Shown here: one piece after another, positions 1-12,371 of the stretch
Numbering within the stretch: position 1 is the stretch's first letter
How the letters are laid out: every line of letters starts with the position of its first letter
From: Apodemus sylvaticus
Taxonomy: Eukaryota > Chordata > Mammalia > Rodentia > Muridae
Length of the DNA stretch: 64,000 nt
Direction: 5' to 3'
Assembly: GCF_947179515.1 (NCBI RefSeq)
Contig: NC_067472.1
Location: forward strand, 160,314,761-160,378,760
Notes under the pieces: model-generated
Seen by the model: the letters and a program-made list of their open reading frames with translations, nothing else
Database searches by the model: none
What the model was told of the DNA's origin: nothing
Translations under genes and position numbers: made by a program

Positions 1-905
1 TGATCAACTGACCTTGAGATAAGACTTTGTCTTTATGCTGTCTGCAACCTCTTAATACCTGATCAGGTTTCTCACAGCCTCACAGCTCTATTGTAAATGC
101 TCCATATAATTGAACATTGCCAGAGTTGGCTTCTTCAAGGTGGATTCTATGGAATATTTGTAGATTGGCTCTATCTATGTCTGGAAGTAACAAACCTTGT
201 TAGACTTGTGTGAGTCTAGGTCTAAAGAAAATCCAAGCAGTACACAGGAAAACACAGATCCAGATCTTAGAATCCAGAGCCCAAATAATCTGGAGATGTG
301 AACTAAGAACAAAGGAGACATGTCTTTGCCAGGAGAAAGATGGCAGAAATTTTCCTTTTCTCTGACTGTTTAGCTCCCAGGATGCAAATGGTGCTCACCT
401 CATTTTGGAGAAGACTTGTCCAATGACTCTCTGCATACACAGAAAAATTTTATAATCAGCTCACAGTATCATCCAGAAATATTGCTCCATTCACTTAAGC
501 TGACAGTAAAATGCATGGCCCTGTTTCCCAGATACAAATAGCCAGAGCTTGGAGTCAAACTTCCTGCCCAACATGAGGAGGGGAATGAAAAAGAGAATCC
601 CAATGATTTAGAATGTGTCCCCCAGGTTGCAGACTGAGTTGTGCTCAGGGAAATCAGGCCTTGTCACCTCAGACTTTTCTCTTTTTCATTACAGTCCAGA
701 GGGGTAAGAGGGTAGAGGTGCCAGGTGGTCCTTCCTCAGGTTTTATGGGAGAAATTCCTAACCTCAGCAAGGAAAAACACCAAAAAAGGAATCAAGACAT
801 GCATGGTGTCATGTGGAGTCCTGGTAAAGATATAAATACTTCTTCTGATGTGAGGCTGTTGTGTTTCCCTTGCCTTTCCACGACTCTCAGGGAACATATC
901 TATGG
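1..905. other. Unassigned sequence
   Basis: No gene or repeat family is recognised here. Open frames are short, and the longest only continues into the adjacent AT microsatellite. One octamer-like ATGCAAAT lies near 383, but no immunoglobulin V segment or other expected partner is present. Confidence 0.5.
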
Positions 906-924
906 TATATATATATATGGATAC

Positions 925-957
<33 letters not shown>

Positions 958-1012
958 CATACATACATGTATGGATATATATATATATGGATATATATAT
1001 ATATCCATACAT
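906..1012. repeat. TA / CATA microsatellite with palindromic end
   Basis: Alternating TA runs, a stretch of ACATAT and ACAT units, and GGATAT blocks. The right half (about 970-1010) reads GTATGGATAT...ATATCCATAC and can fold on itself. The two overlapping low-complexity open frames here (YIYIYI-type peptides) are repeat artefacts. Confidence 0.9.
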
Positions 1013-1157
1013 GTCACCCTCCTGAAGGAGCTATTGATGACAAGGCCTGGCCATCTGGAATTGGATAATTTTGTATTTGGTTGCCTTTCAGAATACTTTG
1101 AAATGAACAATGTGGTTCAATGCTATAGTAAGAAGTTTTCATTCTATTTGGGAGATA

Positions 1158-1320
1158 GTGCCCGTAATTCCAGTCATTGGCAAACTGAGGCTGAAGGCTT
1201 CCTATAAATTCAAATCAGCCTCACAGTCAGTGTGCTATTATTACCTAAAAGTTAAATAAGGCAGATCAAAATCAGAAAATCCAGGTTAAGGCAGGGATAG
1301 AGTCATGTTGCCTAGTTATA
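1158..1320 (+). repeat. Degenerate B1/7SL-type SINE fragment
   Basis: GTAATTCCAGTCATTGG followed by an ACTGAGGCTGAAGG block resembles the B1 left half (GTAATCCCAGCACT..., GAGGCAGAGG). A weak match to the CAGCCT region follows near 1217. The copy is strongly diverged, so the family call is tentative. Confidence 0.35.
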
Positions 1321-1324
1321 GACA

Positions 1325-3585
1325 GAAAAGGAGGAAAAAATGCTTTTGCATCCTGGTCTGAGTATCTACTCTGGTATGCTTTGGAGTATAAATTATCTAG
1401 ATACTTCAGGACTCCTGAGCAGACCTTCTGGCTGCTACAGGAAAGAGCCTAGGACCAGGAGGTGTAAAGATGGACATCTCTGGACCTACTCAACATCTTT
1501 TCCTTTTTACTGTATCTTAGCAAATCACAAGAGCCCCCAAGGTTTTGAAAAACCAATGGGAGAAAGATCAATGGGTTTTATGCTCTGGTGTGGTTTGGGG
1601 CCTCATGTGTGTATGAGAGAATGGGTCTGAGACCTCCAGCAGTTGTGACAAGTTGTTTTCTACTGGCAGGTTGGAGAGGAGTATCACATTACTCACATCA
1701 TCATTCCTTTCCATGAAGGAGGGAGGCTAAGATTTTTGCTATGCTTAAAATGAGGAGTAGCAGTTCCTCATACAAGAACTGGTACTTTTTACATTAGGCT
1801 GGATTCATGTAAGCAAATGGAACTCTGAATGAGGGTTTTTCATGTATGCCTCTTAGAAACAGCTTGCCTGAACCTTGCTCTGCACAAAGTCAATCCATTC
1901 CAACTCATCATCTCTGAGTATATACAGTCAATAGTGTGTAGCTCAAAGGAGCATTTCCTAGTACTTTTACAGCTCTTTGTATTTTACTTCTTACTTGGAT
2001 TCATTCTTCAATGTTCCACCTTCCTGTGAGTCTGTGTGGAGAATGGTAGCTTCTAGGATGTATGAGAACCATCTATACAGAACATATACCTAAAAGATGT
2101 AAAAATGAAACATAAATAAGCCAAGAGAGTATTTTCTAATGATTATGTTTTATATTCATAAAGAAGTACTTCCTTTGTGCACACCCAAAGAGATCCTACA
2201 TGCAAGGTTTTTAAGTGTTTGCACACGCCTAGCACACATCTATTGGTTTTCAAGGAAATAAAATAACTTGCCTAGAGAATCCTTTGGATGATTCTCTCAT
2301 TTCTCTCATTTTCAAATACTGCAGTTCACAAAACAATCTTGTAACTTGACAAATAAAATCCACCATGAGGTGGTTTCCTTGTAGGTTTTAAAAGATCATA
2401 TATTTGTTGTGAGGCCTTGGAAAGTACTGAAGCAGTTGACTGTGACTTCCTGATCTTTAGTCCAGTTGTGTAACTTCTTACTGCTGTGCCTTATTCAATA
2501 ATATATTCTGCCCAATTAAAATGTGGCCTTTTGCATTTTGGGACTCAAAAGGAAGATCACACAGAAATTGAGCACCAAGTCACATGAGTCAAAATGCACA
2601 ATATACTTCAGGAGAGAAATACAGTCCACTATGGGTTACAGAGGGTTACTGCCACACTTAATGTGACTTATGATGGTTTTCAAAGAGGATCCCAAAAAAA
2701 GGTTTTAGGAGAAGGGGATAGCATTGGAGAGAGATACACTTAGCTCCTGTATCAGTGAGCATATATCTTGGCTGGGATTTGTGGTTTGTATTGGAAAAGA
2801 AGGCCTGATATGTGTGGATATTACCCAAAAAAACCATTGTCACCCTTGTCGAGGATGGACTGGCAAAATAGAGGCAATTCTGAGTAGAGGGAAAATGCTT
2901 TGGGCTATTCCATGCATATTATGATGTGACCAATGCTGTAAACCAAGAGACAACATGAAGGAGTTGCAAGGCTGATTGGGGAGGGAAGGTTAGGTAAGGT
3001 TTTGGAGCTGAGACCATGGAATGAAAATAAGGGGAGTGTTGTGTTAGAGTAATCAAGGTAATTCAGATATCCAGGGAATGGTATCTTAAGGAGTCTAAGA
3101 CAGGGCAAGATTTCAGTTGGGCTCATGGAGGTAGCAGGGTTCTTCTTATAAAAATGAGTAGGGTTTGTAGAAGAGGACAGAGCTTGAAAGTGGGGTAAAT
3201 TAGAAAGTTTGGAATTGAAGGCACATGAGACATTACAACTGCACTGACATTGGGAGAATGTAGTAAGAATCCAAGAGAGGGACATGAGGCACTTAAACAT
3301 GCAGGTGGCTGATGAACATGATTAATAGGGAGAATTGGCTACAAGAGAAACAATTCCCTGGCAGCTTAGGTGAAGGTCTAATGAGGAAAGCAGGGGATAC
3401 TGTGGGGATGAAAGAGCAACAAGGCTGAAGGAAAATTGGATATGAGGATCACAGAAGCCACATAACAGGGACACAGGAAGAAGAAATTCAGGGACCTGCT
3501 GGAGTTCTGAGAATATTGAATTAATTTGTTTTAAGCCATGTTGGGCAGAGACTGCAATGTTCCATAAACTCATAAAAAACTGCAT
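1325..3585. other. Unassigned sequence
   Basis: About 2.2 kb with no recognised gene or repeat. Open frames of up to 131 codons occur on both strands but have no recognisable domain, no splice-supported neighbour and no homology I know of, so they are not called as genes. Confidence 0.5.
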
Positions 3586-3587
3586 AT

Positions 3588-3692
3588 ACTGTCACTCTTC
3601 TGGACTCCTAGCATTCAGGAGGATAAGACTGCTAGGTATTGAATTTGGTGTCAAATTGAGTGAACAGTAATCCTGTGCCTTGAAACAAAAGT
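3588..3692 (+). repeat. Degenerate B1-like SINE
   Basis: The order of B1 landmarks is kept: CCTAGCATTCAGGAGGATAA, then a GTGTCAAATTGAGTG block in the place of the GCCAGCCTGG segment, then CCTGTGCCTTGAAACAAAA in the place of CCCTGTCTCGAAA. Divergence is high, which suggests an old copy. Confidence 0.5.
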
Positions 3693-4700
3693 CATTTGAT
3701 GGGGAATTGACTGATATGGATTCTGTCACAACTGTCATACTGAAGCTGGCATCAAGATCCTAGAATCAAAGGGAATTTGAAGTGAGGAGGCTGCCCTTTG
3801 GGAATGGGTTAGCAGATTATGGACATGTAGAACCTGTGAAATGGTTTGGACATGGTTTCTACTTGTTTATTGTTTTCTTTATGTTTACTTTGACTTCACT
3901 TTAGTTTTTCAAAGTCTTGATGACTTTGAAACTTAAATTATATTTTATTTGTGCGTGTACATACATAAACACAGTTGTTTAATGGCCCACGAGGGAAGCA
4001 TCTATGTTCACACACAACTTAAAGAAAGAAACGAGAATCTGCTAGAGGACTGCACCAAGTTTCTCACTTCCTCACTCTAAAATTGAAAGCTCTCTTGTTC
4101 TCATCATATCTTCCTCCATTTTTACATGAGCACCCCTTCCATGGTAGCAGTGCTTCAAGTGCCATGGGTAGAAATGTAACTTTCACATCTGTCTTGCACT
4201 GATTGTAATCTTCAAGATTTATCCACATTCATGCATGTAGTTGTCTGATGGGTTATTGCATATGCTAACTCAGTGGAGGAGGGAAGGAAAGTAAAGGAAA
4301 GAGACAAAGTATAATCATGTGACAGTAGTAGAGTACTACATCAGACATACAGAAGTAGCTCCTCTTCACATAATGAGAAATCCCATGGGCCTGAGGTAGG
4401 AGTGAATGTAAACAGCTGCATTCCCAGAGAGACTGTTTTTTTTTTTAATATTCTCTAAATTTTTCTAAAAATTTACACAACCAATACAGGTGAATAGCAA
4501 TTTCAGAAATCTCATATTCTCTTCAAAACTGTTAGAAAAATATCTGTAAATAAATGGGCTATGGAAATTCATTCAGATGAAGTAGAAAGATTATCTTTGA
4601 TCAAAACAAATGTATTAAGCCGAGTAAACAGTATAATAACTCTTCACTAATTCTGAACATATTATTGCTCAAGAAATTGGCTCAATTAAAAATATGAATC
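3693..4700. other. Unassigned AT-rich sequence
   Basis: No recognised gene or element. It contains a short T run near 4436 and otherwise ordinary AT-rich sequence. Confidence 0.5.
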
Positions 4701-4702
4701 TT

Positions 4703-4870
4703 AGCTGGGCAATGATGGCACCTGCCTTTTGCAAGAAATGACCAGCACTCAGGAGGCAGAGGCAGGCCTCCTGGAGTTAGAGGCCAGCCTAGTCTACAGA
4801 ACTAGCTCCAGAACGGCCAAGACTAGACAGAGACACCCTATCTTGAACCTCACCCCTATAAAAAAAAAAG
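4703..4870 (+). repeat. B1 SINE, plus strand
   Basis: Begins AGCTGGGCAATGATGGCAC, has CAGCACTCAGGAGGCAGAGG, GAGGCCAGCCTAGTCTACAG and ends in CACCCTATCTTGAAC followed by an A run. A short insertion after CCTGCCTTT makes it longer than a typical ~140-bp B1. B1 is a 7SL RNA-derived rodent SINE. Confidence 0.85.
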
Positions 4871-4977
4871 GAAAAGAAAAAGGAATGAAAATTTGAATCT
4901 TATAAGTTTTCTTCTTCACTATTTCAGCTCAATCATCTAACAGGATTTTAGGTTACATAAATAATTGCTACTTTTGA

Positions 4978-5025
4978 ATCCCTCTCAAGTGCTGGGATTA
5001 AAGGTATGTGCCATCATTCTCCAGG
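4978..5025 (-). repeat. B1 left-end fragment, minus strand
   Basis: CAAGTGCTGGGATTAAAGG followed by a CACC-like end is the reverse complement of the B1 5' portion. Only about 48 bp remain. It abuts the B3-like SINE on its right. Confidence 0.65.
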
Positions 5026-5127
5026 TATAGGTAGTGTTTTTGGACTGAGCTTGAGATGAACAGCTTTCCATTTCTTTTGTTACAAAAAAATTTTTTTTTC
5101 TAACTATGAATGTTCCTCTCCATGTTT

Positions 5128-5291
5128 TTCTGTGCCTGCACAGTGCATGTGGATGCCTGAGGATGGCACCAAGTCCTTGGCACTAGATTCAGTCACTGTT
5201 GGTGAGCTGCCTTATGTGTAGAGAAAATTAAAATAGGTTTCTTTCTAGGAACAGCAAGTGTTCTATACTTCTGAGCCATCTTTCCAGCCCC
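5128..5291 (-). repeat. B3-class SINE, minus strand
   Basis: Ends in CTGAGCCATCTTTCCAGCCC, the reverse complement of the tRNA-derived B2/B3 head. The body has GTGCCTGCACAGTGCATGTGG and GATGCCTGAGGATGGCACCA in place of the B3 tail. Diverged copy. Confidence 0.75.
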
Positions 5292-5554
5292 CAGTTTTAT
5301 ATATCTGGTTCATGACAGAGCCAGTATGTAAACTGTAATTTTCTATTTTTTGAAAAATATTCAAAAGTAGTAATTATTTATGTAACCCAGACAGATTCTT
5401 AAAGTAGTTATCAGAAACATTGACAATGAGATCTATCTGCTGTTGGCAGGAGAGAAACAGAGATGGGTTAGATGTGATGGAGAAAACTTGAAATACTTAC
5501 TTTCTAGACATCAGGTTTAACAAAGCATGGATGACCAAAAGGGTCTTGCCCTAA

Positions 5555-5908
5555 TTGAGGGACAAGCTGAAAGTAGGTATAGTGTTTGGAATAATACAGG
5601 CCCAGGCAGTGACACTACTGGAGGGCATGGCCTTGTTGGAAAAGAAGTGGCACTGTTGAAGGAAGTGTGTTACTTTGGGAATGAACGTTGAGACCCTCCT
5701 TGCTTCCTGTGAGATATCATTCTCCTGCTTGCCTTCCAAACAAGATGTAGAACTCTCTGCTCATCTGGCACCATGTTTGCCTAGATGCTGACATGCTTTC
5801 TGCTAAGAAGACAACCGTACTACCTGTAAGCCAGCCCCAATTAAATGTTACCTTTTATAAGTGTTGTATTGGCCATGGTGTTTATTCACAAGAATGAAAA
5901 CACTAAGA
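5555..5908 (+). repeat. Rodent medium-reiteration repeat, family not named
   Basis: Carries landmarks of a common rodent interspersed repeat: GACACTACTGGAGGGCATGG near the left end, TGCCTAGATGCTG, AGCCAGCCCCAATTAAATG, and a terminal region with TTGGCCATGGTGTTTATTCA and AACACTAAGACA. The open frame on the opposite strand is inside the repeat. I recognise the repeat but cannot name its family with confidence. Confidence 0.5.
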
Positions 5909-5909
5909 C

Positions 5910-6795
5910 ACTGAATGAGAAAAAAATTAGTTCATTATGAGCCTTATGAATCAGGAAGATAAAGCAGATGGTTCCATCGCCCATCTCCAGATAACAGATG
6001 TGTGTCTGCATGGAAGGATTTTGGAAAACACAGGAGATAACAACTGTTAATACTTCTTGGGCCTCCATTCCTGATTGTATCAAGCATAGGTGGTTGGGCT
6101 AACTTAGAATTCTGGACTTCTTTGTCTTTTCAGACACATCCAACCCAAATAGCCTTCTTGTCAAGTATAGGCCTACACACATATTTTGGATACCAGAAGA
6201 TGCCTCCTGAATTCCTAACTGTGGTGTGCTCCCAAGTATAATCAGTAATCATGTGAGATTCAAATTTTAAATTTATAAGTACAAAATTGCCAAAGGCTCA
6301 AAACTATTTAAAAACTGTCTGGGTACAGAATATCTTAACTGATTTCTTTGAAAGCATTGCTTAAAGGTGCATATTCTAGTGATCACTAGCCACTCCTAAA
6401 AGATATGATGACACCACTGCTTGTTTTTTAAAACAATCTATTAAGAAGTGACTTCAGGACAAAGAAATTGAAGAAATTCCATAAGAAACACTGTATAAGT
6501 GTTTCACGTCTTTTCTTTCCCAATGCTGTGTTATTCTGAATTCCTCAGAAGAGGTAGTGTTGGGCAAGCAATGAATCATCCTGCTTTATTTTATACTATT
6601 TTTTTTCATACAGTTGATTTGCTACAGGAACAGTCTGAACCTTATTTTAGAATTTTGTTCCTTGTTCCTCACACTCATTGGTTTAAACAGACCTAATTCA
6701 TGGCTAGATTGTTCTTCCGACTCATTTCTACCATTGAATTCCTCTGCCCACTTACATCATTGTTCAAGAAAGGGATCCAGAGACAGTGAGTCAGA
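5910..6795. other. Unassigned sequence
   Basis: No recognised gene or element. Two short overlapping plus-strand open frames around 6499-6808 lack any familiar motif. Confidence 0.5.
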
Positions 6796-6897
6796 TATAT
6801 ATATATAGATAGATATATAGATATAGATATATATAGATAGAGATAGAGATAGAGATAGAGATAGAGATAGAGATAGATATAGATAGATAGATAGATG
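6796..6897. repeat. GATA / GATAGA microsatellite
   Basis: TA run followed by TAGATA units, about seven GATAGA hexamers and terminal GATA tetramers. The opposite-strand frame encodes YLYLYLY-type peptide and is an artefact. A purine-rich flank (GAAGAGGAGGA) follows to about 6970. Confidence 0.95.
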
Positions 6898-6977
6898 CAA
6901 GAAGAGGAGGACATAGAGGCGGTCAGAAGACATATAGAAGAGGGATGAGAAGAAGGAGGAGTATGAGAAAAGGAAGG

Positions 6978-7000
6978 AAAATAAATAAATAAATAAATAA
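6978..7000. repeat. (AAAT)n short tandem repeat
   Basis: Six AAAT-type units immediately before the L1 5' region. Confidence 0.9.
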
Positions 7001-7049
7001 GAAAGTGTAGATGGAATGCAGTGGGGGAAACATCAAACAACAAAAGAAA

Positions 7050-7563
7050 GTACAGAAAAATAAGAAACTAGAGGTCGGATATTTCTTTTAAGTAACACAG
7101 AAATCTTGGGAGGTTGGTATTTAGCAACAACTTTAAGATTAACATCTTCACTCCTGCAACTGAGCAGGCTATTACAGCCAGTAATGCAGAGAACACCTGA
7201 ATATAAGGTCACTTGGGACTTGGTCTGCCAAGACCACAATTGCAAACAGAAGCTGGGCAGCGCTAACACAGTCTTCTGTGCACCTATCCTACTAGGGGAC
7301 ATCTGTTCTGCAGGGAGTCCAGCAGTTAGAGGCAAGGTCACCATCTTCACTCCTGCAACTGAACAGGCTGTTACAGCCAGGAATGCAGAGAACACAGCCA
7401 GGACCCCACCTGCACCCAGGAGCTGGACAGCCCTACAGCTCTCTGTGCCTGGGGAAAGCCAGTCAGCCAGGCTTTCCTGCAGCCTGAGATAGGCTTGCAG
7501 GTACACAAGACGGGCAAACACCAGGCAGTGACAACAGCACCAATTAACACCATTGATAACTAG
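7050..7563 (+). promoter_or_regulatory. L1 5'UTR with two ~200-bp related units
   Basis: This GC-richer segment precedes an ORF1 remnant and has the position of an L1 5'UTR. A block with CATCTTCACTCCTGCAACTG, then TTACAGCCAG and AATGCAGAGAACAC, occurs at 7143-7196 and again at 7342-7395, a spacing of about 200 bp. Mouse L1 promoters are built from tandem monomers of about 200 bp, so these are probably two diverged monomers of an old L1 subfamily. The left boundary is uncertain. Open frames across it are incidental. Confidence 0.6.
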
Positions 7564-8632
7564 ATGTCAAAAGGCAAATGTGCGAATGTTACTAAAAGAA
7601 ATCAAGGCAATATGGCACCATCTGAACCCAATTCTCCCACAAAAGCAAGTCCTAGGTACCCCAACACACTAGAAAAGCAAGATTTGGATTTAAAATCATA
7701 GCTCATGATGCTGATAGAAGGTTTCAAGAAGGACATAAATAACTCTCTTAAAGAAATACAGAAGAACACAAGAGACAGTGAGAAGCCCTTAAAGAACTAT
7801 AATAAAACACAACAAAACAGGTGAAGGAAGTGAACAAACCCATCCAGGATCTAAAAATACAGGTAGAAACAATAAAGGAATCACAAAGGGAAACAACTCT
7901 GAACATAGAAAACCTAGGAAAGAAGTCAGGAGTCATGGATTCAAGCAGCGACAACAGAATACAAGAGATAGAAGAGAGAATCTCACATGCAGAAGATACC
8001 ATAGAAAGCATTGACACAGGAGTCAAAGAAAATGCAAACTGCAAAAAGCTCCTGACCCAAAATATCCAGGAAATCCAGGACAAAATGAGAAGACCAAACC
8101 TAAGGATTACAGGTATAGAGGAGAATGAAGATTTCCAATTTAATGAGCCAGTAAATGTTTTCAACAAAATTATAGAAGAAAATTTCCCTAACCTAAAGAA
8201 GGAGATGCCATGAACATACAAGAAGCCTACAGAACTCCAAATAGATTTGACCAGAAAAGAAATTCCTCACATTACATAATAATTAAAATGCCAAATGTAC
8301 TAAAAAAAGAAAATTAAAAGCAGCAAGGGAAAAAATGTCAAGTAATATATAAAGGTAGATCTATCAGAATTACAATAGGCTTCTCACCAGAGACTATGTA
8401 AGCCAGAAGAGCCAGGGCAGATGTCATACAGACACTAAGAAAAGACAAATGCCAACCTAGACTGCAATATCCAGCAAGTTTCTTAATTACCATAGATGGA
8501 GAAACCAAGGTATTCCATGACAAAAATAAATGTACACAGTATCTTTCCAAAATTCCAGCCCTTCGAAGGATAATGAATTGAAAACACCAACAAAAGGAAG
8601 GAAACTACACACTAGAAAAAGCAAGAAATTAA
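7564..8632 (+). pseudogene. L1 ORF1 remnant (RNA-binding chaperone), broken
   Basis: The remnant starts at an ATG giving MSKGKCANVTKRNQGN, then an S-E-P-N-S-P-T segment, as in rodent L1 ORF1p. An in-frame stop occurs near codon 46. The best open stretch, 7821-8213 (130 codons), holds the late coiled coil and the start of the RNA-recognition-like domain (NRIQEIEERISHAEDTIES, MRRPNLRITGIEE). The C-terminal domain follows with several breaks and ends at NYTLEKARN near 8632. ORF1p normally forms trimers that coat L1 RNA; this copy cannot be functional. Its coiled coil has fewer repeat units than the ORF1 at 50142-51479. Confidence 0.85.
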
Positions 8633-8639
8633 TCTTCTT

Positions 8640-11600
8640 TCAACAAACCCAAAAGAAAATAAACACACAAACATAAAAATTAGATCAAGAATAGCAGGAA
8701 GCAACAATCACTATTCCTTTATATCTCTGAACATCAATGGACTCAATTCCCAATAAAAAGACATAGAAAAACAGATTGGATACATAAACACGACCCAAAG
8801 GAAATATGTCTCAGTGTCAAAAACAATCACTACTTCAAATAAAAGGCTGGAAAATTTTTCCAAACAAATGGTCCCAGGAAACAAGCTGGAGTAGCCTTTT
8901 TTTTTTTTTTTTTTTTTTGATTTAGTGTTTTCAAGACAGGGTTTCTCTGTATAGCCCTGGCTGTCCTGGAACTCACTCTGTAGACCAGGCTGGCCTCGAA
9001 CTCAGAAATCCGCCTGCCTCTGCCTCCCAGAGTGCTGGGATTACAGGTGTGCGCCGCCACCGCCTGGCCAGGAGTAGCCATTTTAATGTCCAGTAAAATA
9101 GACTTTCAACCAAAAGTCATCAAAAAAGACACAGAAAGACACTATACTCATCAAAGGAAAAATGTACAAAGCAGAACTCTAAGTTCTGAGCATTTATGCT
9201 CTAAAGTCAAAGGAACCCTTATTCATAAAAGAAACTTTATTAATGCTTAAAGCACCCATTGCATCTCACACAATAATTGTGGGCAACTACAACCACTCAC
9301 CTCAATGGACTTATCAGGGAAACAAAACTAAACAGAGACAGAGTGAAACTAACAGAAGTTTTGGACCAAATGGATTTAAGAGATATCTATAGAACATTTC
9401 ATCCTAAATCAAAAGAATATATTTTCTTCTCAAAACTTCATGATACCTTTTCCAAAACTGACCATATAATTTGTCATAAAATATAACTCAACAGATATAT
9501 GAAGATCGAATGAATCGCTTGCCTCTTGGCAGATCACTATGAAGTAAGGGTTATCTTCAACAACAACAAAAACAACCAAAAGCCCACATACACATGGAAG
9601 ATAAACAATGTTCTATTCAATGATGCCTTGGTCAAGTAATAAATAAGAGAAAAAATCAAAAACTTTTTAGAATTTAATGAAAATTAAGGCACAACATACC
9701 CAAATGTATGGGACACAATGAAATCAGTGCTAAAAGGAAAACTCATAGTTCTGAATGAGCTGGAGAGAGCATACACTAGCAGCTTAACAGCACACCTGAA
9801 AGCTTTAGAATTTAAAGAAGTTAATACACCCAAGAGGAGTAGAAGGCAGGAAATCATCAAACTCAGGGCTGAAATTAACCAAGTTGAAACAAAAAGTACT
9901 ATACAAAGAATCAACAAAACCAGGAGCTAGTTCTTTGAGAAAATCAACAAGATAGATAAACCTTTAACCAGACTAACTAGAGGGCACAGAGACAGTATCC
10001 AAATTAACAAAATTAGAAGTTAAAAGGGAGATATAACAGTACCTGGGGAAAATTCAAAATATCATCCGATCCTAATACAAAATCCTATACTTAATACAAC
10101 TGGAAACTCTGGATGAAATAGACAATTTCTTAGACAGATACAAAATATCAAAGTTAAATCAAGATCAGATAAACCATCTAAATGGTCCGCAAACTCTTAA
10201 ACAAATAGAAGTGACCTTTTACAGTCTCTCAACCAAAAAAAAGCACAGGACCAGAGGTTTTAGTACAGAATTCTATCAGACCTTCAAAGAAGACCTAACA
10301 CCAATACTTTTCATACTATTCCACAATATTGAAACAGAAGTAACACTACCCAACTCATTCTATGAAGCCATAATTTCACTGATACCAAAGCCACACAAAG
10401 ATTCAGAAAATAAGAGAACTTCAGAACAATTTCCCATATGAATATCGATGCAAAAATAATCAATAAAACTCTTGCTAACTAAATTAAATAACAGATCAAA
10501 ATGATCATTCACCAAAACCCAATAGGCTCAATCCCAGGGATTCAGAGATGGTTCAATATACAGAAATCCATCAATGTAATCCACTACATAAACAAACTCC
10601 AAGAAATAAAAACCACATGGTCATTTCATTAGAGGCTGAAAAAGCATTTGACAAAATTCAGCATCCTTTTATGTTAAAAGTCTTGGAAAGAACAGGAATT
10701 CACAGCCCATACATAAACATAATAAAAGCAATGTACAGCAAACCAGTAGTCAACATCAAACTAAATGGAGAGAAACTTGAAGCAATCCCACTAAAACCGG
10801 GTACTAGACAAGGTTTCCTTCTCACTCCGTATTTATTCAATAAAGTACTTGAAGTTCTAGCTAAAGCAATTAGACAACAAAAAGAGGTCAAAGGGATACA
10901 AATTGGAAAGGAAGAAGTCAAATTATCACTATTTGCAGATGATATAATATACTTAAGGAACTCAAAAAACTCCACTAGAGAACTCCTACAGGTGATAAAC
11001 AACTTCAGCAAAGTGACTGGATATAAAATGTACTTAAACAAATCAGTAGCCTTACCATATCAAAGGATAAACAGGCTAAGAAAGAAATTAGGGAAATGAA
11101 ACTCTTCACAATAGCCACAAACAAAATAAAGTATCTTGGTGTGACTTTAACCAAACAAGTGAAAGATATGTATGACAAGACATCAAGACTCTGACAAAAG
11201 AAATTGAAGAAGACCTCAGAAGATAGAAAAATCTTCCATGCTCATGGGTTGGCAGGATTAATGTAGAAAAAATGTCCATCTTGCCAAAAGCAATCTACAG
11301 ATTCAATGCAATCCCCATCAAAATCTTACCCAATTATTCATGGAGTTAGGAAAAGCAATTCTCAAATTCATCTGAAAGAATAAAAACTCAGGATAGCTAA
11401 AACTATTCTCAACAGTAAAAGAACTTCTAGGGAAATCAATATCCTAGACCTCAAGCAGTAGTACAGAGCAATAGTGTTAAAAATTGCTTGGTGTTGGTAC
11501 AGTAATAGGCAGGTAGATCAATGGAATACAACTGAAGACTGGGAAATGAATCCACACAACTATGGTGACTTGATCTTTGACAAAGGAACTAAAACCATCC

Positions 11601-12371
11601 AGTGGAAAAAAGACAGCCTTTCAACAAATGGTGCTAGAGATCAGCATGCAGAAGAATGCGAATTGATTCATTCTTATCTCCTTGTACTAAACTCACCTCC
11701 AAGTGGATCAAGGACCTCCACATAAAACCAGACACTGTGAAACTAATAGAAAAGAAACTGGGGAAGAGCCTTAAGCACATGGGCTCAGGGAAAAATTTCC
11801 TGAACAGAACACCAATAGCGTATGCTCTAAGATTAAGAATTGACAAATGGGACCTCATAAAATTACAAATTTTCTGGAAGGCAAAGGATGCTGTCAATAG
11901 GACAAAATGTCAACCAATATATGGGGAAAAGATCTTCAGAAACCCTACATCTGACAGAGGGTTAATATCCAATATATATAAAGAACTCAAGAAGTTAGAC
12001 ACCAGAGAGTCAAATAACCCTATTAAAATTGGGGTACAGAGCTAATCAAAGAATTTTCATCTGAGTAATATCTAATGACTGAAAAGTACCTAAAGAAATG
12101 TTCAGCATCTTTAGTCATCAGTGAAATGCAATGTAAAATAATCCTGAGATTTCACCTCATACCAGGCAGAATTGTGAAGATCAAAAACTCAGGAGACAGC
12201 AGGTGCTGGTGAGGATGTGGAGAAAGAGGAACACTCCTCGACTGCTGGTGGAATTGCAAGCTGGTACAACCACGCTGGATATCAGTCTAGCGGTTTTTTC
12301 AGAAAACTGTTCATGATACTACTGGAAGACCCTCTTATACCACTCCTGGGCATATAAACAGAGGATTCCCC
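8640..12371 (+). pseudogene. L1 ORF2 remnant (endonuclease / reverse transcriptase), 3'-truncated
   Basis: ORF2 starts near 8690 with a stretch like SNNHYSFISLNINGLNS, the beginning of the AP-type endonuclease. A B1 interrupts it at 8897-9070. Many stops and frameshifts follow. The longest open part, 10548-11099 (183 codons), is the core reverse transcriptase: it has LEAEKAFDKIQHPFMLKVLE, an LNGEKLEAIPLKPGTRQG segment, and the catalytic FADD motif in LSLFADDIIYLRNS. Further pieces reach the C-terminal zone (W-x-NRT-type sequence to 12045, then a Cys-rich stretch near 12200-12260). The copy stops at 12371 inside the C-terminal coding region, where it joins a second L1 copy. No functional enzyme can be made. 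Confidence 0.9.
8897..9070 (-). repeat. B1 SINE nested in L1 ORF2
   Basis: Starts with a ~22-base T run (A tail on the minus strand), then GACAGGGTTTCTCTGTATAG, CCAGGCTGGCCTCGAACTC, GTGCTGGGATTACAGGTGTG and ends CCACCGCCTGGCC. GGAGTAGCC flanks it at 8888-8896 and 9071-9079, a 9-bp target-site duplication. The low divergence suggests it is younger than the host L1. The 83-codon open frame here is B1 sequence. Confidence 0.97.

Noticed and set aside
376..390. ATGCAAAT octamer upstream of a TATA-like motif, suggesting an immunoglobulin V promoter
   Set aside because: No leader exon, V exon or recombination signal follows; a single 8-mer is expected by chance.
7106..7492. 128-codon plus-strand frame in the first L1 5'UTR
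   Set aside because: It lies across the repeated 5'UTR units and has no known domain, and a minus-strand frame of similar length overlaps it; it is GC-rich non-coding sequence.
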